Below the pieces are notes generated by a model. That model did no database searches, was not told the DNA's origin, and saw nothing but the letters and a program-made list of their open reading frames with translations. This document shows, piece after piece, positions 16,201 through 21,026 of a stretch of 38,303 bases of DNA (its first letter is position 1; every line of letters begins with the position of its first letter). Both the position numbers and the translations under genes were made by a program. The DNA comes from a virus. The stretch spans positions 1-38,303 of IMG/VR virus record IMGVR_UViG_3300023198_000958; one strand, given 5' to 3'.

Positions 16201-17820
16201 CCCAACATCTTCAGTGGACTCCATAAGCATCGCATTGTGGCCCAGCATGGTATTCATCGTGACCAGAGAACTATGGATTCCCATCCCAAGCGCACCTTCA
16301 GCAGAGGTCAAGGCAAAATCAGCCAGCAGTCCTTTACCGGGAGCTTTGATGCCCAAAGGCTGGGTCAACATCTTCCTGAAGGTCTTTGCTCCACCACCCG
16401 CTCGAATCTCTTTGGTAAAAGCTGTGACGATTTGCTTAGTGGCTTTCTTGACCACCTCACTGCTGACATCCTGACCAAGCCTTCTGGCCAGCTCACCCGA
16501 AATCTCAGAAGCAAAAATCGCTGTTGCCGCATGAAGAGCCTCTTCCTCACCAGCATCAGTCAGTCGTCTGATTGTGGTAGCTCGAGCTGATTTCCATGCT
16601 TTTGTAAGTGTGTTAGCCAGTGCTTTGCCTACCAGTGCTTCGCCAGACTCTTTGCCGAGCTCGTGAATCACCGGAAGCTTGGCCAATGACTTTTTCAACA
16701 GACTCATGGTTGGTGCAATGCCGTATTCTTCAAGACCCGCCGCTGAAGATTTGATGAAGCCGCTGGCAAATCCCTTGCCCATAATGTTGGCCGCACCCTT
16801 GGCAATGAGATGCTCAGGGTATTCAAACAGTTTCTTGCCCGTGAATTTCGTAAGCCCAGTGGCTACCTTGACCGCCGCTTCTCCTGTTTTCTTTCCAGCC
16901 TGCCCAACTGCGGTCTTGCCCAGCTTCTTGGCCGCTTCCTTGCCGATGATCTTGGTTCCGGTTTTAGCTCCAACCTTGAGGCCAGCCTGAACCAACTTGC
17001 CGCCAAATCCACCGGGAACAAAGAAGCCAGCCAGCTCACCGATATGCTTGGCTCCAGTGGTATATTTGCTCTGGATGTAAGCATCGTTTTCTACAACGTC
17101 AGTCCAATAGCTTTGGTCAGTCCAACCAGCGACCTGAAGAGCGGCATCAACCGCATGCAACGAACCGAAAGTGATACCCTCAACAACACCAAGACCAGCG
17201 GCCTTGGCTACATCACCAGCACGGAAGACATCTCCACCGGGTTTGAGCACCGTCTGATTGTCTTGGAGCCTGCCTTCAATCTCGCTCCACGCAAAGTCAT
17301 CATCGAGAGGGATCTCATCCATGCCAAGCTCAAGAGCCCGTTTGTTTATCTGCTGACGGGCCTGCTTGGACATCTTCTGGGTAGCCAGCACTTTGCCGGG
17401 GTCCGAAGCAAGCTGAAGTACATCGTTCCAAGAGGGGCCTTGAGTTGTGCCGAACGAACGGCTTCTGATCTGATCACGGAATCTCGAACGGTCAAATGAA
17501 TCAGAAGTGCCTAGCACGTTCTTGATGATGTTGTCAGAGTATTTGGAGCGAGAGACTTCCCCGCCAATTCCCCGGCTGTCTGCTTCAGCAGTAGCGAATT
17601 CACCAAGTTTTGCTCTTTGGCTTTCCACTTGGGCATCAATACGGTTCTTGTATTGACCAGCTTTTGCTACTGCCAGATCAATGTCACCGTTCGAGCTGTC
17701 GAATACCTCATCAGCAATGAGATCCACCTGAGAGGGGGTGTACCCCTTCCCGTCAAGGGACTTCCTGATTGCGTTTCGCTGTTGGGCATTAGGCGTAAAT
17801 GTACTTGTACTTGGAGACAC
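7240..17820 (-). CDS. Giant virion protein with single-chain double-psi beta-barrel RNA polymerase core (about 3,526 aa)
   Basis: Start choice: GTG 17820 has a perfect GGAGGG 6 bases upstream, whereas the earlier in-frame ATG at 17874 has none. Numbering is from GTG. Residues about 1-900 are Gly/Ala/Lys-rich helical segments with hydrophobic patches, like ejection proteins. Residues 2664-2672 read R-S-P-x3-P-x-D, and residues 2702-2708 read EADNDGD. This is the D-x-D-G-D metal-binding loop of RNA polymerase catalytic barrels (E. coli beta-prime: R425 followed by NADFDGD at 458-464; RdRP/QDE-1: RNPxLHPGD followed by D-x-DGD). K2191/K2195/K2202 (KIGQKGDMMNFK) resemble the beta-subunit GDK...K lysines. 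Inferred role: RNA polymerase carried in the virion and ejected with DNA to transcribe early genes. The C-terminal 600 or more residues are helical and of unknown function. No T7/N4-type polymerase motifs are seen. Confidence 0.8.
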   Translation of the reverse strand: MSPSTSTFTPNAQQRNAIRKSLDGKGYTPSQVDLIADEVFDSSNGDIDLAVAKAGQYKNRIDAQVESQRAKLGEFATAEADSRGIGGEVSRSKYSDNIIKNVLGTSDSFDRSRFRDQIRSRSFGTTQGPSWNDVLQLASDPGKVLATQKMSKQARQQINKRALELGMDEIPLDDDFAWSEIEGRLQDNQTVLKPGGDVFRAGDVAKAAGLGVVEGITFGSLHAVDAALQVAGWTDQSYWTDVVENDAYIQSKYTTGAKHIGELAGFFVPGGFGGKLVQAGLKVGAKTGTKIIGKEAAKKLGKTAVGQAGKKTGEAAVKVATGLTKFTGKKLFEYPEHLIAKGAANIMGKGFASGFIKSSAAGLEEYGIAPTMSLLKKSLAKLPVIHELGKESGEALVGKALANTLTKAWKSARATTIRRLTDAGEEEALHAATAIFASEISGELARRLGQDVSSEVVKKATKQIVTAFTKEIRAGGGAKTFRKMLTQPLGIKAPGKGLLADFALTSAEGALGMGIHSSLVTMNTMLGHNAMLMESTEDVGFFERGKLYGTGAWELYEKQGGVSNFWKSAMIGALFHTGAGTKFVPGTVPLWGGKTFNLGKTPVLKYLARPEANFYDAAKKYIRGPKLSKDAAEQILAKEFTPAHEIIMNDVRSILGMKQAESVRHFLSRAATKAREPGGIVKATKAMFNRMKGIAKEPSKMGHKELAYTGALMRSMRANFETPLAGMRRGMARKMSPGSDGLSFLQRDLEILANAKKHPRGVVKAARLKVVASLEGNMNQIWNQYRKTAGKEMVRDFINVAGFRFPAVFMATGGVGMMKEWSEDGINFELGTNILSHGIMSLWAANGARFPDGIHLAPGGWHQGRIRAERADVLPGWSDARIELAGLERELMYMGAGSTNFYPEMGYSPVEKTINGIVGIKSHAELIDSFNGHMASNMARFMQAAGVSPSTGEELAQKVLSPGEKKAQFDFEVNYTTSTEREHALDILKAMAGTGKDIGDAFNIDGKNPVKDGTEWLKALDRMNESRRDVLLSLAAKSIKDSLIERDIMTEGEELTFSSLVRAVQKNDREVNAKVRSKAQDVLTSFRDEQVNGGLQAEDAQMTHQFRFEGKENDALNMRIENMLKIAKLYELGVGEVFVGGELELPGAKIRNDQDMFDVAKRMDKDVVIDALENFEAGLKELNIHEELNLNNIELPAMLSDNLQVAGRSLPSELMAYDQVLPILAEQEGQLTRTRVLEALRSGGLLDYDAQSQKYILKKVTRELLESLTEAKKNELLSLHYLARNEPDVYIPTDELYDNPASNLTLLDKSEVSGLWRKHTFAESSHPQVGKLQRFQFEGGIVGALRAVGIPLHSYEYAKATLGEINQHRLASLTDNEVAYMAVVDDIGYVRRSAKGRRLVMPTMLVGKTGRAVEGAEHDIIALVDAVRATVGDPSSTGDLRYDVVTSEALFDHAISGFREVYGKEPSDADILKLRGEANDSAIHAYEVMGQKLIDKGMYDGWDSSTGRLDGTPERIVVQEKDARMTADILETVLKPLADATNAKERRNMITEMRTKLMGRRQNAGRKLTKDIDWLHDRLGGLLERNDARSMRELHFLLRGTDAIKILQKGARRNVELDLTAFDKMDLEKVIERLEIIDHSDMQNEGIREKYLQRLEQAADELATLLPQKGMHEKNNSIQDILIEVGIGAGNETTRETLRELNSITRSLDASKHVDLGELRKRYIDALRTGVDNIHREGPAGEVRGAGDTSVLKTRSEMMDSVDRLTDSQVIKILHETSEQSRYAIVEPGETAYASIEHLRSPLREGGLEGEPVMDHQPKIAVGNSSVSYMNRKRNGIDVLMDLLGVKISELSNTNRANGNSLLHDRSERAHWAKSYLNDGMSAVDPSEKGDHLIRKDENGLPHINRVSTVELTDGRSMLVELPFTKPELTKFRDTIRDFAKGLDGRVGDNNSQSRMLDTMRQLADAIDTKIEAIENMPEGALRSYDIYDMILDGSTSGKELSNVYRMMLRQEIFGVGAMDQAVGTAGVKNNKRIKQIISNSAQQSTAMQMDLAMQMAVRRHDVEAGGPQGGDRFMELIDNMTDGLGLEREFRSLTVSEEQLAQLMGVEQLDGNLPIHPAAMELMVESYGYNPAEATYGTMKGFTHGPVRQGGEVHNIKQTTKPLFAVPSARVQTLMEKLGIAMIIPESSMKIGQKGDMMNFKEVMVDGTNYPIHEAAFRVKRRGGTVSRAEEGVINMRPEDIRFQLMPDTEANGATVTGQMALDWHPNVVKSFNEMFPADKMFDLATAVLGDINLDSMAMSRALMTDADLNPITTHGDVLHRRASIMNQMMLRTPYASPALFFRRPVENRVLSVMKSTLFKGHTDLGGKAMFSPDETNALDPMEFVFPGQDRLLATRVDRANFGVKRTKRLVRSESGRIQLDADGRPMTEQFSYDHADAHQARVMGFQGDNYFNTPSQGVEGIAGRRSTWTDHPLLGKGKENALFSILEEWYAGGRTEAPMSRETPLQGLFKPENLGPGQFDSAAGKVVDVLREVLQNSDVGALTRNGGRIDSLVKDLNLAFTGDKSTEIDRFATELKDFVRHDLHGGATGNGLSASGKDGHIAQGTLKNIFDMLFGNRQGESWSESDGWQYENRMKSADGKVELADHEGKTPVTYGQLMVMQRSPSAKPNDTVAMHALGWLREAQGRQMVGGRKDTAGIMEADNDGDKANYMNSLPREVIAETLRLRNLMGGLGAQKGDVNEPGYTYLVDKKADEFSAAEEGSNQYLRYIADQAQAEIMKGQMISVRAAVSKMIADNVSISYIAGGESVRIRPTGDYAKIMESGVSDMITLLQRIQQVLDVPGSFMPKELKGVNLDEAVFGPIMKKQTREGGFDKYQAETGDPSAQGSKGDLNERDMKILGALRRVYTKIGSISRDEFAGGETRAKSWSTIYDIAQEYVDIFHTNGKTAEQGLKDHLTQELQYLGEADASINDAIQSMQFKTQNNVLFPDAVAQWVVRTGKAMNGNLISNDSYTAAMGREATLIGVGESPVLKKLRRIQGLQEMRQYIQYLKVRAGEEQGPNRHYRDSYTIEKAKAREAEAEARKMELTIDSPRGDELKALQATTIEGLALFSTLASTPEMMTEKMAGYADAEAQQIRIARSQMWMKELGAGEGMADTRSIVKDRVREVYLDSYVRQYFQKYLNSERSNFDELALRLIEPERLSLYKYKGSNYFSYKGMPMDVIQAMMKYDGTGTSRLLARIGENGMVTAEVFRNGTLKNIRELQEVVTEREGWEGRVGEARTLMRNSLDWNMRNPIEESIKMLATRRPTEVKLNEMKDYIASGEGGGALRIKDKLLRTVMESATNLEFNPAKNLFVDVKPMKRAQTNIPGVRELMPFDFEGTIMADIRAERINRLENTALWKDVEASYRKRQVDEKNAIKNASLDPEVRAKPNLRAQDLFLSKNDIAAIGKLALKRQEALSGLISRGISNLEAQTKDSDIKDFDNGLGSSGNELEREIHDMGANTQHEKNRENARKKGKNNGEC
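9697..9831 (-). other. Catalytic barrel segment of the giant protein: R-x-P-x3-P-x-D ... D-x-D-G-D
   Basis: The Arg codon is at 9831-9829 and the last catalytic Asp codon is at 9699-9697. Forty residues separate R2664 from D2704; E. coli beta-prime has 35 between R425 and D460. Upstream VMQRSP aligns with beta-prime LLNRAP. Downstream, DNDGDKANYMNSLP aligns with DFDGDQMAVHLPL. The Asn that precedes the beta-prime motif (N458) is a Glu here (E2702). Confidence 0.8.
11215..11253 (-). other. Candidate beta-like barrel lysine segment of the giant protein
   Basis: The segment reads MKIGQKGDMMNFK. The K-x-G-x-K arrangement, with a further Lys 7 residues later, resembles the beta-subunit GDK...GNK lysines (E. 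coli K1065 and K1073, 8 apart). It lies about 510 residues before the D-x-D-G-D loop, the order expected for a fused beta/beta-prime-type single chain. The match is short and could be coincidental. Confidence 0.4.
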
Positions 17821-17826
17821 TTTAAG

Positions 17827-17832
17827 CCCTCC
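17827..17832 (-). promoter_or_regulatory. Ribosome binding site deciding the giant protein start
   Basis: GGAGGG on the minus strand, followed by CTTAAA and then GTG (17820-17818). The upstream ATG at 17874 is preceded by AACCATACCAGTTA, with no purine-rich site. The GTG start is therefore favoured and leaves a 66-base leader after the previous stop. Confidence 0.7.
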
Positions 17833-17872
17833 GTAGGCTTTACTTCGGCTGAAGTGGCTTCTCAGCAGTTCC

Positions 17873-17891
17873 ATTAACTGGTATGGTTAAT
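17873..17891. repeat. Inverted repeat at the start of the giant-gene leader
   Basis: ATTAAC (17873-17878) and GTTAAT (17886-17891) are exact 6-bp arms around a 7-base loop (TGGTATG). The repeat spans the TAA stop of the upstream gene. A second short stem (ACTTC-AGCC-GAAGT on the minus strand) lies within the same leader. Either could affect translation of the giant gene or an RNA end. The arms are short and A+T-rich, so chance is possible. Confidence 0.35.
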
Positions 17892-19311
17892 TTTCCCGCT
17901 GACTCAATGGTTCGTCTGTTTCGAAAAAGTGGCGACCCCACTGTTCGCTTGCATTGACTCCGATAATACCCCACTCAGCGGGGCTTGTGAACATGTCAAT
18001 CGCCAGTTCGTTTTCTGTCTGTCCATTATACATGGACTCGAGCCGTGCAGTTAGCTTCTCTTGATCAATGTGGAAAAGAGCCGCTGATTTAGCAATAGCT
18101 TTTTGTGCTTCTGGTGAAGTGGCTCCACCAAGAATATCAGTCCCAAGAGTAGCTGATTTGTTCATGATGTCCAAAGCAGTACCCATGGCCGCTTGAGCGG
18201 TGTTGATCTCGTTGGCACCGATCATGTAGTCCCGAGCACTCTGGGTTGACTGAGTACCGCCATAGAAGTTTTCCCAGATGGTCATCGAGATATCTCCACC
18301 AGTGGCTTCGTCCTCGACCTTGAACTCACCTTTCTCATTCACAGAAATGTGGCCCATGATTTGGTCACTGGCTTTTTTGTAAGCCTCAAGATCATCAATA
18401 GGAATCTGCTGATTGGATTCTCTTGCCGCATTGACTCGATCAATCACGGCAAACTGAGATGCAAATTTCTTGGATTCTTTCTGCCTTGCCCATGTCAAAA
18501 GCTTGGGCTTAAAGACATCGCTGGTTGCCTTGATCAATGAGGCCGTAATCTGACCATCACTGGGCTCTTGCCATTTACCGTCTTGGAAGAAACCGCCACC
18601 TTCGGAAGCTCTACCCATAACTTCATTGAGCGTCTGACCAGCAAATCCATCGACTGTTTCAAGACCCTCTTGGCCTTTCGATATCTGATACATCTGTTTC
18701 ATGCCGGGATGAGAAAATCCTAGAATCTTGTTTGGATCTTGTGGGCTAACTCTGTAGAATCGATTGTTAAGAGTATGGAGAGCGTTGCCCATTACTCCAC
18801 CAGCAGTAATTCCCACTTCCTGAAGGTTTTTCATGGTGTCTGTAATCATGGGCATTCCCATTGTAAGGGCCTGCATTCCCTTGACTACATTCTGTTGCAT
18901 GTCGCTGATCAGGCCGAGCTCGAGCTGTGCCGGGAGGTAAGCCAATTTCTGAGCTATGGCACGAGTTTCATATTCGAGTCTTGCCATTTCAAATGGTTGC
19001 CTTTGGGCCGCACGATGTTCCTGATTCATGGTCACAGCCCGGTTCATCCGAGAACTCAAGATGCTTTCAGCAGTCTTGGCGGTCTCGATATCCATCCCTC
19101 GCTCTTTCAAGGCCACCTCATAACCAAGACGGTCTTCCTCCAGTTTCAACTTCTGGGGAAGAAGCTTTCGCTCAGCTTCCTGATTCGCCAACTCACTGTT
19201 GAGGCTCATCATCCGCATCTGGTTTTCCTCAGCCTGCATCTGCCTGCCACGAAGAGCATTGACAGACTGCGTAAGCGAGTCGATGGGGCTATTTCTAAAT
19301 ACGTTCGGCAT
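17887..19311 (-). CDS. Coiled-coil ejection-type internal virion protein (474 aa)
   Basis: It starts at ATG 19311, with a weak GGGTAGG upstream that spans the stop of the previous gene. The N-terminal 110 residues form a long charged coiled coil (EENQMRMMSLNSELANQEAE and onward). A Met/Gly-rich hydrophobic section follows (about 150-185, VVKGMQALTMGMPMITDTM), and the rest is mixed helical. This kind of protein, placed between the nozzle and the largest virion proteins, fits the ejection proteins of short-tailed phages (same genomic place as T7 gp15 or P22 gp20). No sequence family is firmly recognised; the function is inferred from position and composition. Confidence 0.65.
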   Translation of the reverse strand: MPNVFRNSPIDSLTQSVNALRGRQMQAEENQMRMMSLNSELANQEAERKLLPQKLKLEEDRLGYEVALKERGMDIETAKTAESILSSRMNRAVTMNQEHRAAQRQPFEMARLEYETRAIAQKLAYLPAQLELGLISDMQQNVVKGMQALTMGMPMITDTMKNLQEVGITAGGVMGNALHTLNNRFYRVSPQDPNKILGFSHPGMKQMYQISKGQEGLETVDGFAGQTLNEVMGRASEGGGFFQDGKWQEPSDGQITASLIKATSDVFKPKLLTWARQKESKKFASQFAVIDRVNAARESNQQIPIDDLEAYKKASDQIMGHISVNEKGEFKVEDEATGGDISMTIWENFYGGTQSTQSARDYMIGANEINTAQAAMGTALDIMNKSATLGTDILGGATSPEAQKAIAKSAALFHIDQEKLTARLESMYNGQTENELAIDMFTSPAEWGIIGVNASEQWGRHFFETDEPLSQREN

Positions 19312-19319
19312 CGTCTAAC

Positions 19320-19805
19320 CTACCCTATGACTCCGAGCCCTTGTCCAGCTCCAACAAGATTTGAAGCAACGCTGGCTCCACCGATTACATAATCCCACCA
19401 GTTCATTTCCTGAGCCTCGAGCTGAGCCTGAGCAATGTCCCGCTCCATATTCATGCGATCTTCATGCATGGAAAGCTGGAACATCGTATTCTTTGCACCT
19501 TGAGCAACGGTGTCACTCATGCCGACTGCTTGATTAAAAGCGTCTGAAGCAACCTGCTGGCCAACACCAGCTACCTCTGCCGGAAGAGTAGCGTCCATTG
19601 CTCCGCTGTGAAGCAAGCCCTGACTCATCAAATTATTGCCACCCCGCTCCATCATCCCGCCATAGTCAAAGTTCCGGCCCAAAGCTGAGCGAACAAACTC
19701 CTGTTGCCACCCATATCCCAGACCTTCTTTGGCCATCTCAGTCAAGCCCAGCTCATTGGCCGTATCCCGAGCTCCCGTAGGAGATTCATCCAGTGTGTAA
19801 CCCAT
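19320..19805 (-). CDS. Small ejection-type internal virion protein (161 aa)
   Basis: ATG 19805 lies 2 bases after the previous stop and is preceded by GGGAGGATAATC, a strong site. The protein is Gly/Ala/Met-rich, with an amphipathic helix (EDRMNMERDIAQAQLEAQEMNWW) and a hydrophobic Gly/Ala-rich C-terminus (YVIGGASVASNLVGAGQGLG, residues about 139-158) that could enter a membrane. Size, composition and gene position resemble T7 gp14 and P22 gp7, which form the outer-membrane part of the DNA-ejection channel. The assignment rests on context and overall character, since no motif is diagnostic. Confidence 0.6.
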   Translation of the reverse strand: MGYTLDESPTGARDTANELGLTEMAKEGLGYGWQQEFVRSALGRNFDYGGMMERGGNNLMSQGLLHSGAMDATLPAEVAGVGQQVASDAFNQAVGMSDTVAQGAKNTMFQLSMHEDRMNMERDIAQAQLEAQEMNWWDYVIGGASVASNLVGAGQGLGVIG

Positions 19806-19807
19806 GA

Positions 19808-20770
19808 TTATCCTCCCGGCCCAAGTAGTTCGGGCTCTTCAGGTGTCCCCAAGGGTTCGCCATTGTATCCCGGTCCAATCGGCTGGCCCAAGTCCTCTGC
19901 TCCGTAGATCCCGCTGTAGAACATCTCCAGAAGATCAGCTCCAAAGCTCATCATAATGTTCTGAAGATACATCGGAACCTCGAAACGAGTACCATAAATA
20001 GTGCTCTGGTTGTTGAGAAAATTCGAAATGCTTCCGAAGTGCTTCTCAGCCATATCCTTGGTCAGAATGTTGGATTGCGTAACTCTTCGAGCATGTGCCG
20101 CTGAGACATTGGCTTTCCGCAGATCCTTCATCGGATTACCAACGAGAGGGATATTCTCCATCCCGGTAGCGACCGCTCCAGCGATCTTCCCGCCAATGCC
20201 CTGTTTCTTCTGGCCAGAAGCCAGAGCGATCCTGTGAGCCTCTTTGAGGGATTCGTCACTGAGGTCTTCAGCACTTTCAACACCCTCAACCTGCATCAGT
20301 CTGTCGATGTTGAACTCGTAGTTCTCATCGTACTTTTCCTGATCAACCAGCGTATTCTCTTCTCCACCAGTTGCGGTATCAATTCCCCGCGCAAGTCCAT
20401 GAAGTCCATGAGTAAGCGAAATACTGTCAGCTACCACATCAATCGGGTTGGTCTGATTGGACTGATCAATCTTAGCCTGAGTGATCTCACGCTGATTCTG
20501 GAGACTGTCACGCTCCATCTCTTGCCCGATCCTTGTCAGACGGCCCTGAGCGTCAGCCTGCGTCTTCGAGAGCGACAAAGCCAGCTTGGACAGCCGTGCG
20601 GTAGACTCAGCCTTTGCCGCTGTCTCAGGGCCTACTGCGGCCCCCTTACCTCCAGCCGCACCAAGAGTCTGAGCATGCTTTCCAAATCGTGACAGAACGC
20701 TTGCTTGAGCACCCTTGAATGGGTTCGGCTGGATGTTGTATCTTTGCTGATACAGCTCATCGCTAGACAT
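19808..20770 (-). CDS. Ejection-type / internal virion protein (320 aa)
   Basis: The start at ATG 20770 is chosen because GGAGG lies 6 bases upstream; the ORF could open at 20800 but that codon has no ribosome binding site and falls inside the previous gene. The N-terminal third is Ala/Gly/Lys-rich and helical, followed by a Gln-rich coiled coil (about 70-105), an acidic middle part (YDENYEFNIDRLMQVEGVES) and a Gly-rich linker (KKQGIGGKIAGAVATGMENI). The C-terminus is Pro/Gly/Glu-rich. No family recognised. It is the first of three consecutive ejection-type proteins downstream of the nozzle gene and overlaps the preceding small gene by 8 bases. Confidence 0.6.
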   Translation of the reverse strand: MSSDELYQQRYNIQPNPFKGAQASVLSRFGKHAQTLGAAGGKGAAVGPETAAKAESTARLSKLALSLSKTQADAQGRLTRIGQEMERDSLQNQREITQAKIDQSNQTNPIDVVADSISLTHGLHGLARGIDTATGGEENTLVDQEKYDENYEFNIDRLMQVEGVESAEDLSDESLKEAHRIALASGQKKQGIGGKIAGAVATGMENIPLVGNPMKDLRKANVSAAHARRVTQSNILTKDMAEKHFGSISNFLNNQSTIYGTRFEVPMYLQNIMMSFGADLLEMFYSGIYGAEDLGQPIGPGYNGEPLGTPEEPELLGPGG

Positions 20771-21026
20771 CGGAAACCTCCATCTTGACCCACTTGCCAT
20801 CTACCTTGGTGCTGTAGAATTTTTGGCCACCATCTTCAAAGAACCTGTGATCCGAATCATTTCCATCGGCTTTGGCTGGCTTTCTGCCCATGATCGGACG
20901 CTCTCTGACAACAGTTCGATTCTTGTCCATATCCAGACGAAGCTCTTGAATCAAGGTACGAAGATCGTCTATTTCAACTTTTTGGGCTTGTACGAGAGCC
21001 CCAAGCTCTCTATCGTCCCTGTCCAT
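20763..21026 (-). CDS. Small coiled-coil protein (87 aa)
   Basis: ATG 21026 lies inside the end of the nozzle gene (58-base overlap), with GGGGGTG 4 bases upstream. Residues 10-35 form a heptad-like coiled coil (LGALVQAQKVEIDDLRTLIQ). A basic linker and a short C-terminal strand-like segment (FYSTKVDGKWVKMEV) follow. It is tightly packed between structural genes, so it is probably a minor virion or assembly protein. Function not recognised. Confidence 0.6.
   Translation of the reverse strand: MDRDDRELGALVQAQKVEIDDLRTLIQELRLDMDKNRTVVRERPIMGRKPAKADGNDSDHRFFEDGGQKFYSTKVDGKWVKMEVSDV

Noticed and set aside
7240-17874. N4-type (T7-family) virion RNA polymerase, suggested by the nearly identical length
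   Set aside because: I found no T7-family motifs (such as the R-x3-K-x6-YG helix or an HD-x motif) in suitable order, while the D-x-D-G-D barrel signature with its upstream R-x-P-x3-P-x-D is present.
20771-20800. Upstream start at 20800 for the 320-aa ejection-type protein
   Set aside because: There is no ribosome binding site, whereas GGAGG is placed 6 bases before ATG 20770.
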